Assembly: GCF_050916235.1 (NCBI RefSeq)
Contig: NZ_CP104854.1
Location: 868,001-932,000 of the forward strand
Direction: 5' to 3'
DNA length: 64,000 nucleotides
Source: Maridesulfovibrio sp050916235
Lineage (GTDB): Bacteria > Desulfobacterota > Desulfovibrionia > Desulfovibrionales > Desulfovibrionaceae
The translations under genes and the position numbers were made by a program. Below the pieces are notes generated by a model. That model was given only the letters and a program-made list of their open reading frames with translations, ran no database searches and was not told where the DNA came from. Shown one piece after another: positions 1-7,083 of the stretch. Numbering within the stretch: position 1 is the stretch's first letter; every line of letters starts with the position of its first letter.

Positions 1-434
1 ATCTTTTTGGTCAACTTCAATTTGTTTTTTCCGTCTTCCCAGATGTATTCAATACTGTCCATCATCTTGCGCATGAAATGAATCCCCAGTCCACCAATCT
101 TGCGCTCCGTGCAGTCACACTTGATCTCCGGTTCCGCTGTATCCAACGGATTAAAGGGCTTTCCGTCATCTTCAATCTTTACGAGAAGCACATCGCCATC
201 AAGTTTGAGCAATATGTCAAAACTGTGTGAATCCAGATGACATCCGTAGCTCACAAGGTTGGTGAACAACTCGTCCAGCACAAGGTTCAGCTCAAAAACT
301 GCCTTGGGGGATATATCATTATCGAACCCGAAAGATTCGACTTTTTCAGCAAGGACTTTCAGCTCGGCAATATCCGACTTCAGTGAAAAAGCTGATACAA
401 TACCGCCCCCGCCCTGCGGCTCCTGTTTATTCAC
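1..434 (-). CDS. RsbW-like ATP-binding anti-sigma/regulatory kinase (partial, C-terminus outside window)
   Basis: A reading frame enters from the left edge; I translated it by hand for 144 residues. It is a GHKL/HATPase_c_2 fold: an N-box with LDELFTNL near residues 53-60, a G1 box DDGKPF near 89-94, and a G2 box GGLGIHF near 114-120. This is the arrangement of serine-kinase anti-sigma factors of the RsbW/SpoIIAB type, which act in partner-switching with STAS-domain proteins. The start is taken as GTG at 434 because AAGG lies five bases upstream and an in-frame stop lies just above it; TTG at 437 is the alternative. The 3' end and any STAS partner lie outside the window. The specific target is unknown. 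Confidence 0.8.
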   Translation of the reverse strand, partial: MNKQEPQGGGGIVSAFSLKSDIAELKVLAEKVESFGFDNDISPKAVFELNLVLDELFTNLVSYGCHLDSHSFDILLKLDGDVLLVKIEDDGKPFNPLDTAEPEIKCDCTERKIGGLGIHFMRKMMDSIEYIWEDGKNKLKLTKK

Positions 435-744
435 CAAAACCTTATCCCCTGTTTTTCTCTATTGTGGACAAAATATGCGAATTAACCACTCTCAAGTTAG
501 AAAACCCTTGTCCCTGCGTCAACAAAAAGGTAATAAATTTTTGAAACTTAGTTTCACTTTTTAACTATTTGAAATAAATTTTGCCGTTTCTCACATACAA
601 AGTGAAGTTGCAATCAAGAGAAACAGAAAATTTCACAAAAACAGTCCTGATAACAACAGAAACTGTCTTCTGTATTCAGGCTCTGCTAAAGTAAAAAGGC
701 AAGGCCTTAGGCTTTCAGATATATTGCACAAAGAGGAGTTATTG
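435..744. other. Divergent intergenic region
   Basis: About 310 bases lie between the RsbW-like gene and the ABC transporter gene, which point away from each other. It is AT-rich and must hold both promoters. I see no convincing -35/-10 pair, no terminator and no coding frame. The only clear element is the GAGGAG ribosome-binding site at 733-738 in front of the ABC gene. Confidence 0.5.
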
Positions 745-3240
745 ATGATCACCAAACGACCACTTACCTACTGGATCAAAACAAGCAATATGAAGCTTCA
801 GCTTATATTGCTTGTAGTGATCTTCATTACAGTAAGCATCAGGCTGGTGCCACTTGAAATGCAGAAAAAGATCATCAACCAGGCCATTAGTATGCGCAAG
901 GTTGACCTGCTTTTCATGTATTGTGGTTTCTACATTGCTTCTGTAGTGGCAGCGAGCCTGCTGAAATACCTGATTACGGTCCTGCAGACTTACATCGGGC
1001 AGGAAGCGCTGGCCAAAATGCGTAAGGAACTTTACGCCCACATCCTGACGCTTCCTCTGGGCTACTTCAGAAAAGCCAACCCCGGCATGGTGGTATCCTC
1101 GCTCGTAACCGAGCTGGCACCTGCAGGAGAATACGTCGGGCAGTCAGTAGCCGTCCCGGTCACCAACCTGCTGACCCTGATAGCCTTTGCCGGATACATG
1201 TTCTTCCTCAACCCGATCATGGCCGGGATATCGATAGCCCTCTACCCGTTTGTCATTTATCTGGTTCCCAAGCTCCAGAAAAGATCTAACAAAGCAAACA
1301 AAAAAAGGGTCGACACCACACGATATCTCAGCAGCCACATCAACGAAACCATTTCCGGTATTCACGAAATCCACGGCAATGGCTCTTACCGCATTGAAAA
1401 CCGTAAGTACGGTGCTTACATCGATAAACTTTTCAAGATCAGGATCACCTGGATACTCTACAAGCAGGGTATCAAGGTCCTGAACAGCTTCTTCCAGAAT
1501 CTTGGACCGTTCCTGCTCTTTATCGTCGGTGGTTACCTCGCCATCCAGGGTCGCTTCGACCTTGGTGCGCTGGTGGCATTCCTCTCCGCATATGAAAAGA
1601 TTTACGATCCCTGGAAAGAACTCATGGACTTCTACCAGGTCCATAACGACTCAGCAGTTCGCTACAACAGGGTCATGGAATACTTTGACGCCAAGCCTGA
1701 ATTCGAGCTTGAACCGGTAGGACGCGAACCAGTCAAACTCACCGGGAATATTGATGTCCAGAACCTAGGCTTTACGGTTTCCGGCAATATCAGGCTTCTT
1801 AAGCAGATCAACATGCAGCTAAAACCCGGAGAACAGATGGCTCTTGTCGGATTCTCCGGCAGCGGCAAAAGCACTCTGGCCCAGTGTATTTCCCAGCTAT
1901 ACAAATACACGGGTGGATCGGTGAAAATTGACGGATATGAAGTGGCCGAGCTGACCAAAGCTGACCTTGTCCACAACATGGGGATTGTTGCGCAGTCACC
2001 GTTTATTTTTTCGGGATCAATCAAGGCCAACCTTCTTTATTCCTGTGCGGCTGTTCTCGAAGGCGACCCGGAAGCCGATAAAAAAATGCCCAGCCGCGAC
2101 CAGATGATTGAGGCGATCCAGCAGGCCGGCATATTCGTAGATGTGCTGCGTTTCGGGCTGAATACCTTCCTTGATCCATCTAAGGAAGCAGAACTTTCTG
2201 AACGGTTGGTGAGGGTGCGTAAAAACTTCCATGCTGACTTCGGAGAGAGGTTGGCTGAGCATGTCGAATTCTACCGGGACGGCGAATATCTCGAGTTCTC
2301 AAGCGTAGCTGGCAACATCACCTTCGGTCATGCCAATGACAGCTCTTTCGCAGGCAAAGAACTAGTTACCAACGAATATTTCCTCTCATTCCTCAAGGAG
2401 GCCCAGCTTGAAACTCCGCTCTTAAGCCTTGGGCGTGAGCTTGCAAGACAGACTGTAGATATTCTGGGCAATCTTCCGGCTGAGGAGGTCTTCTTCGAAC
2501 AGAGTCCTATTCCAACGGAGGAATTCGATGAATATAAGCAGATAGTTACCCGATGTGAAAGCAAGACTCTTCAGGAAATCGAAGGACGAGACCGGGAGAT
2601 GATCCTGCATCTGGCGCTAGGATTTGTTCCCGGCAGACATAAGATCGTAGCTCTGCCGACAATACTCAGGAGCCTTATTCTGGATGGCCGCAAAATGTTT
2701 AATACTAAGGTCTGCAACGAATGTCCGGATAAATTCAGCTTTTTCCAGATGACTGAGTTTATTCCCTCCCAGACAATTCTGGACAATATCCTCTTTGGTA
2801 AGCCTAAAACCGATCATCCTAAAGTACAGGACAATATCAGCCAGTCCATGATCCAACTACTGATAGAAGAGGATTTGCTTGAAACGGTTGTAGAACTCGG
2901 AATGGGGTTTGAAGTTGGAACCAAAGGCGACAAGCTTTCAGGCGGTCAGCGCCAAAAGCTTGCCATTGCCAGAACCTTCCTCAAGAATCCGCCCATAATG
3001 ATTATGGATGAAGCTACCTCTGCGCTGGATAACCGGTCTCAGAACCGCATTCAGGGACTTCTTGAAACCAAATGGAAGGGCAAATCCACACTCATTTCGG
3101 TTATCCACCGTTTGGACACCATCAAGAACTACGATAAAGTCGCAGTGATGAAAGCCGGAAAACTGATGGAAGTCGGCCCCTACGATGAACTTATGGCCAA
3201 GAAAGGCCTGCTTTACGAACTTGTACACGGAGCGCATTAG
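745..3240 (+). CDS. ABC exporter, fused permease and ATPase with a large insertion in the ATPase domain
   Basis: An 831-residue type IV (ABCB-like) half-transporter. The membrane domain spans about residues 15-310 with hydrophobic segments near 19-36, 57-80, 138-175 and 250-285. The nucleotide-binding domain follows: Walker A GFSGSGKS 369-376, Q-loop Q417, signature LSGGQ 731-735, Walker B IMIMDEA 751-757, D-loop SALD 759-762, H-loop H788. The Walker A to signature distance is about 360 residues against the usual 115-120, so about 245 residues are inserted between Q-loop and signature. The insert contains segments resembling the region just after a Q-loop (422-432, 518-528, 673-685). ATG at 745 is preferred to an upstream TTG because GAGGAG lies six bases before it. 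The next gene begins two bases after the stop, so the two are co-transcribed. The substrate cannot be read from the sequence. Confidence 0.9.
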   Translation: MITKRPLTYWIKTSNMKLQLILLVVIFITVSIRLVPLEMQKKIINQAISMRKVDLLFMYCGFYIASVVAASLLKYLITVLQTYIGQEALAKMRKELYAHILTLPLGYFRKANPGMVVSSLVTELAPAGEYVGQSVAVPVTNLLTLIAFAGYMFFLNPIMAGISIALYPFVIYLVPKLQKRSNKANKKRVDTTRYLSSHINETISGIHEIHGNGSYRIENRKYGAYIDKLFKIRITWILYKQGIKVLNSFFQNLGPFLLFIVGGYLAIQGRFDLGALVAFLSAYEKIYDPWKELMDFYQVHNDSAVRYNRVMEYFDAKPEFELEPVGREPVKLTGNIDVQNLGFTVSGNIRLLKQINMQLKPGEQMALVGFSGSGKSTLAQCISQLYKYTGGSVKIDGYEVAELTKADLVHNMGIVAQSPFIFSGSIKANLLYSCAAVLEGDPEADKKMPSRDQMIEAIQQAGIFVDVLRFGLNTFLDPSKEAELSERLVRVRKNFHADFGERLAEHVEFYRDGEYLEFSSVAGNITFGHANDSSFAGKELVTNEYFLSFLKEAQLETPLLSLGRELARQTVDILGNLPAEEVFFEQSPIPTEEFDEYKQIVTRCESKTLQEIEGRDREMILHLALGFVPGRHKIVALPTILRSLILDGRKMFNTKVCNECPDKFSFFQMTEFIPSQTILDNILFGKPKTDHPKVQDNISQSMIQLLIEEDLLETVVELGMGFEVGTKGDKLSGGQRQKLAIARTFLKNPPIMIMDEATSALDNRSQNRIQGLLETKWKGKSTLISVIHRLDTIKNYDKVAVMKAGKLMEVGPYDELMAKKGLLYELVHGAH

Positions 3241-3242
3241 TC

Positions 3243-3740
3243 ATGGCAGCAGAAACAAGTGAATATCAGGAACATCTGGAAATAATGAGAGAGATTCCCT
3301 ATTTCTCAGGACTTGACCTCGAAGCCCAGAAGCTTTTAGCCTATCTTTGCGTACGCGAAAAATTCAAGGCTGATGAAGAGGTCTTCGCCAGTGGCGACAT
3401 TGATCAGTCCGCTTACTACATCATCAGCGGAAGCATGGAAGCCTATCTGGACACCATTGACACCAAGATACAATCATTCAAAGCAGGTGACTTTGTAGGC
3501 GCACTTTCACTTATTGGCGACTCCAAACGGCTCTTTACGCTGAAAACAACTGCGGACTGCATCTGCATGCGATTAACCAGTGAAAAATTCAAAAAGGCTC
3601 AGGAACAATATCCTGAAATAAGCAAAAAATTCCTCAAGGCAACCGTGGATATGATAAGCAACCGTGAGGAACGTTTTATAGCAAGTTTCAACCGCGAATG
3701 CGCAGGCTGTACTGTCGGGATTGGCCTGACACTTATCTAG
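3243..3740 (+). CDS. Cyclic-nucleotide-binding-domain protein
   Basis: A 165-residue protein made almost entirely of one Crp-like cNMP-binding beta-roll (about residues 20-135), with no helix-turn-helix, so it is not an ordinary Crp/Fnr transcription factor. The phosphate-binding-cassette region at about 82-103 is GDFVGALSLIGDSKR; it lacks the classical Arg-Ser/Thr-Ala ending, so nucleotide binding is uncertain. The C-terminus carries a Cys-Ala-Gly-Cys pair (153-156) followed by a hydrophobic tail. It starts two bases after the ABC transporter stop, which implies translational coupling. The likely role is as regulatory partner of that transporter; this is inferred from context only. Confidence 0.8.
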   Translation: MAAETSEYQEHLEIMREIPYFSGLDLEAQKLLAYLCVREKFKADEEVFASGDIDQSAYYIISGSMEAYLDTIDTKIQSFKAGDFVGALSLIGDSKRLFTLKTTADCICMRLTSEKFKKAQEQYPEISKKFLKATVDMISNREERFIASFNRECAGCTVGIGLTLI

Positions 3741-3772
3741 CAACTAAATTAAATGTTTAACAGGACCACTTA

Positions 3773-4378
3773 ATGAAAAGACCAGTTCAGACACTTATCA
3801 TTATGGCTATTCTTCTCATGGCTTCATCGGCGCTTTCTGCCCAGAATGCCCCCGAGTCAATCGCGGGAATAACCATAGGTAACAACATATCTTCGGTTCA
3901 TTCTTTGCTTGATATGGACTCGGCGGCTTCTCCCTGGCAGGAAGAATATATCAAACGCATAGCCCTCAAGGACCTGGAAGGGTATCGCAGCGGTTATGTC
4001 GTGGTCGGAAATTGCAAGCGCAAGGATATAATCCTGCGCATGAAATTGAAGTATGAAGATGACAGCATGGATTTTTTCAATCAACTCTATGCTAAATTTG
4101 AAAAACGCTTCGGCAGGCCAAACGACTGGCGCGGCAACCCGTTTGGAACACTGAAAGTATGGAAATGGTCGCTTAACGACGAAAAGGGCAACATAAGCCT
4201 CATTCTGCAGCATTTCAGCGGCGATGACGACTCCATTTCAAGCGGAAACTCTATCCGCCTGTCCCGCCCATCGTGGATTGCCGAGGAAGAGGAGTGCTGG
4301 GACCACACTAATCCTGAAAAAGAGCGGACACCCATTCCTGCAAAAATGAAAGGCATGAATTGGTTCCTGCCTTACTAG
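3773..4378 (+). CDS. Exported protein of unknown function
   Basis: A 201-residue protein with an N-terminal signal peptide: Lys-Arg near the start, a hydrophobic core at 8-20 and a probable cleavage site after the Ala-rich LSAQ at about 23-24. The mature part is hydrophilic, contains WKW near 129-131 and ends in an aromatic tail; I recognise no family. It follows the cNMP-domain gene by 32 bases with AGGA ahead of the ATG, and a perfect terminator closes the unit. It is probably the third gene of the transporter operon and would act in the periplasm. A protein that judges or carries the transported substrate is possible but unproven. Confidence 0.7.
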   Translation: MKRPVQTLIIMAILLMASSALSAQNAPESIAGITIGNNISSVHSLLDMDSAASPWQEEYIKRIALKDLEGYRSGYVVVGNCKRKDIILRMKLKYEDDSMDFFNQLYAKFEKRFGRPNDWRGNPFGTLKVWKWSLNDEKGNISLILQHFSGDDDSISSGNSIRLSRPSWIAEEEECWDHTNPEKERTPIPAKMKGMNWFLPY

Positions 4379-4391
4379 CTGATCCACAACG

Positions 4392-4440
4392 CCAAATGAA
4401 AGAAGCCTCTCTGCATAGCAGAGAGGCTTCTTTCATTTGG
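4392..4440. terminator. Bidirectional terminator, perfect 23-bp stem
   Basis: Positions 4392-4414 and 4418-4440 are exact inverted repeats around a three-base loop, with AAAGAA/TTCTTT tracts on the outer part of the stem. It separates two convergent genes and overlaps the stop codon of the acetyltransferase gene (4433-4435). Confidence 0.85.
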
Positions 4441-4876
4441 TATGGAGTTCCATATGCAGCAACGGAAATGGTTTACCCAGCCCGTCAGTTTCAGATCTCC
4501 CAACCACCCTAAAACCTTTTGAAAGGTAAAACCCGGTTGCTGCAGTATTCTGTTCATTTACATCAACCTTTGTAGCACCGAGATCATCTACAGCAAATCG
4601 CATAAGGCGTGCCCCATACCCTTTCCCAAAATCATCAGGATGAATAAACAGCATTTCGATTTTATCCCCAGCAATCCCTATAAAACCAGAAAAATCTCCT
4701 GCCTCTCTTTTTAGAGCATATACATCGACATGGTACAGGTATTCCTGCTCAACGGCAGTTCTAAAATAATTTATATCAGCTTCGCAGAGGAAATCGTGTG
4801 TTGCCCTGACTGAGGCCTCCCAGAGAGCAGCAAGAACTTCGAAATCACATGGGGCAGCTTTTTCGATGCTCATCAT
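4433..4876 (-). CDS. GNAT-family N-acetyltransferase, YjaB-like
   Basis: A 147-residue single-domain acetyltransferase. The acetyl-CoA binding region is visible as an Arg/Gly-x-x-Gly-x-Gly-like GKGYGARL near residue 88, and the C-terminal part VDVNEQNTAATGFYLSKGF, followed by a GRSETDGLGKPFPLLHM-type segment, matches the YjaB group of E. coli closely from memory. YjaB-type enzymes acetylate small molecules or lysines; the substrate here is unknown. The ATG at 4876 is chosen over an ATG at 4909 because GGAGG sits eight bases upstream of it. It is monocistronic. Confidence 0.85.
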   Translation of the reverse strand: MMSIEKAAPCDFEVLAALWEASVRATHDFLCEADINYFRTAVEQEYLYHVDVYALKREAGDFSGFIGIAGDKIEMLFIHPDDFGKGYGARLMRFAVDDLGATKVDVNEQNTAATGFYLSKGFRVVGRSETDGLGKPFPLLHMELHTK

Positions 4877-5000
4877 ATCTGAATCCTCCGTTACCAGTTT
4901 AATGGGCATGACCTGCTTTCTATATCCGCACAGGTATGAAATGAGAATAGGAGCAATTGCTCTCCAGCAGATCTTACATTTTAGTCAGCTGCAGTAAAGA

Positions 5001-5033
5001 AAAAGACCCCGCTCTTGCGAGCAGGGTCTTTGA
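5001..5033 (-). terminator. Terminator of the qrc operon
   Basis: The inverted repeat AAGACCCCGCTC / GAGCAGGGTCTT, with one unpaired base, has a four-base loop. Read on the minus strand it is followed by TTTTTC and lies 20 bases after the qrcD stop. Confidence 0.8.
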
Positions 5034-5054
5034 TGTACCAGATCCAGCCGTATA

Positions 5055-6287
5055 CTACTTCTGATTAAGCTTAACTTCCTGAGGGAAGACAGGCAGATAG
5101 CGATAGCAGAGGCTGAGTACGAGAGCACCGTAAGCGCAGATCATCAGGGTGGTGGCCCATTCTGCCCAGTTAGGTGCGTAAGTTTCCCAGTGGTCGAAAG
5201 GCATAACCGGGATAGCGATGGTCTGAACGGTGAATACGTAACGGTTGATGGTTACGCCGATGCAGTCCAGAATCGCAGCAGTGTAAAGCAGAGAGGGGTT
5301 GTTTCTGATGGAAGGAGAGATCAGCATGATTGCGGGAACTACACCGCAGAGGACCAACTCAGTCCAGAGCAGCCACTGACCGTAAATGTTACCATAGAAC
5401 ATCTGTTCAAAGGTAAGACCTACGGAAGGCAGATAACCGACAGCCCAAGCCCAGGTGTCAATGATCTTGAAGAACATGTACACACAAAGCATGGTACCGG
5501 CGATTCTACCCATCAGAGCTTTTACTTTGTATTCAACCAGCTTTTTGCCGGTCATTTTCTCGATGAGGGTACAGACCAGTACAGTGAAGACGGGACCGGA
5601 ACCAACAGCGGAAAGAACAAAGAGGAAGAATGTCCAGGGCCAGATGAAGAAACCTTCACGGAAGGCGTAAGGACGACCGAACATAACCCCGTACATACCA
5701 CCGAGAGAACCCTGGTGGAAAGTGGACAGGAAGGTACCGATACCTGCGAACAGTGCCATATTCACATGGAGGTGATGGGCAAAGTGGTGCAGGAAAGGAA
5801 TCTTGTTAAGCTGCTTCTGTTCGAAGATCAGCGGGATGAACTCGATGATCAGAACGGTGCAGTAGCAGGTAATACAGAAGATAACTTCTGTGAGCATGGA
5901 GTGCACGTTGGGGTGCCAGTAACCGAACCATGCGCGGATGGGCTGCCCGATGTCCATGGTCAGGATGAGCATGGCGCCGGAGTAGCACAGGAACCCAAGA
6001 ATGACCGCAAGGTTGACGATATTTTTCAACTGGTCGATCTTGAGAATGTATTTCAGGAAGCCGGTGAAGAATGCACCTGCTCCAAGAGCAATAACGGCAA
6101 GGTCAAAGGTGATCCAGAGACCAAATCCGAAGTAGTTATCAAGGCCGGTAACGCCGATACCGTAATAGAAAATGTTTACGGCAGCGTACACGCCCCACAG
6201 CAGGACGGCAGTAGGAAATACCATCCAAAGCAGGAACTTGGGCAGTCCGCAGCGTTTTACGCCTTCGGGGAAGAGATTGCTATCCAT
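5055..6287 (-). CDS. qrcD: Qrc complex membrane subunit QrcD (NrfD/PsrC family)
   Basis: A 410-residue integral membrane protein with about ten hydrophobic segments, of the NrfD/PsrC family that binds menaquinone. Qrc is the menaquinone reductase of sulfate reducers: it takes electrons from periplasmic hydrogenases and formate dehydrogenases through type I cytochrome c3 and reduces the menaquinone pool. QrcD is the quinone-interacting anchor. The assignment rests on the fixed gene order cytochrome c (A), molybdopterin-family subunit (B), iron-sulfur subunit (C), NrfD (D), with only 14 bases between qrcC and qrcD. The start has GGAGG upstream. The operon ends at the hairpin just downstream. 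Confidence 0.93.
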   Translation of the reverse strand: MDSNLFPEGVKRCGLPKFLLWMVFPTAVLLWGVYAAVNIFYYGIGVTGLDNYFGFGLWITFDLAVIALGAGAFFTGFLKYILKIDQLKNIVNLAVILGFLCYSGAMLILTMDIGQPIRAWFGYWHPNVHSMLTEVIFCITCYCTVLIIEFIPLIFEQKQLNKIPFLHHFAHHLHVNMALFAGIGTFLSTFHQGSLGGMYGVMFGRPYAFREGFFIWPWTFFLFVLSAVGSGPVFTVLVCTLIEKMTGKKLVEYKVKALMGRIAGTMLCVYMFFKIIDTWAWAVGYLPSVGLTFEQMFYGNIYGQWLLWTELVLCGVVPAIMLISPSIRNNPSLLYTAAILDCIGVTINRYVFTVQTIAIPVMPFDHWETYAPNWAEWATTLMICAYGALVLSLCYRYLPVFPQEVKLNQK

Positions 6288-6301
6288 GGTAAACCTCCCT
6301 C

Positions 6302-7060
6302 CTAGTGCTTATCTTCAGCAACGTGGTTGTCGCTCTGTTTACGAACCCAATCACGACGGCTGATGTAGTAAACCTGAGGTTCCATGCCGATAGACTCGAG
6401 AATGCGGAAAGCATTAGGGTCTTTGATCAGCTCATGAACCTTGTGTTCAGGATTCAGGGCATCGCCGAAGGAGATTGCGCCGGTGGGGCAACCTTCCAGA
6501 CATGCAGGCTGATACCAGCCATCGGGAAGTTTACCGGGGTCCATACCTTCGTTACGGGCACGCTGGCGTGCATTCAGCAGTCTGGAGTGGCAGAAGTTGC
6601 ACTTCTCAACAACACCGCGAGGACGGGTGGAGGTTGAGGGAGACAGAGCCTTGTCCATACCGCCGGGCCATACGGGGTCGAACCATCCGAAGTAACGTGC
6701 GTGGTACGGACAGGCAGCCATACAGTACCTGCAACCGATACAGCGGGGATAAATCTGGCTAACGATTCCGCCGTCTTCGTCTTTGGTGGTGGCCACGACG
6801 GGACATACGGGAACGCAGGCAGGATGACCGCACTGCATGCAGGGTCTGGGCAGGTAGGCTACTTCCCTGTTAGGGAAATCCTGACCGTTGTTGAGTTCAT
6901 AAACAAGCAACCAGGTAAGGGTCTTGAGTTTGTTGGACCCTTCTTCCATGGGAGCAATGTTATTTTCAGCCTGGCAGGATACCATACAAGCACCGCAGCC
7001 GGTACACTTGTCAATATCGACCACCATGGTCCATTTATTATTCAATTCAATTTGTTGCAT
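6302..7060 (-). CDS. qrcC: Qrc complex iron-sulfur subunit QrcC
   Basis: A 252-residue ferredoxin-like electron-transfer subunit of the DmsB/NrfC/HybA type. The cysteine clusters are CTGCGACMVSC (about 19-29), CMQCGHPACVPVC (about 75-87), CIGCRYCMAAC (about 106-116), and a split group CNFC...CLEGC (about 153-195), i.e. ligands for four cubane-type clusters. It has no signal peptide of its own; this family rides with the partner that carries the export signal. It passes electrons from the cytochrome subunit towards QrcD. It lies between qrcB and qrcD in one operon, with AGGGGA before the ATG. Confidence 0.93.
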   Translation of the reverse strand: MQQIELNNKWTMVVDIDKCTGCGACMVSCQAENNIAPMEEGSNKLKTLTWLLVYELNNGQDFPNREVAYLPRPCMQCGHPACVPVCPVVATTKDEDGGIVSQIYPRCIGCRYCMAACPYHARYFGWFDPVWPGGMDKALSPSTSTRPRGVVEKCNFCHSRLLNARQRARNEGMDPGKLPDGWYQPACLEGCPTGAISFGDALNPEHKVHELIKDPNAFRILESIGMEPQVYYISRRDWVRKQSDNHVAEDKH

Positions 7061-7083
7061 AACGCGAATCCCCTGAATTTGAT

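Noticed and set aside
259..564. A 101-codon plus-strand frame at the left edge
   Set aside because: It is antisense to the HATPase motifs of the RsbW-like gene, which are decisive for the minus strand.
5190..6305. A 371-codon open frame opposite qrcD
   Set aside because: The translation is hydrophilic antisense of a membrane protein, without start signals; QrcD is unambiguous.
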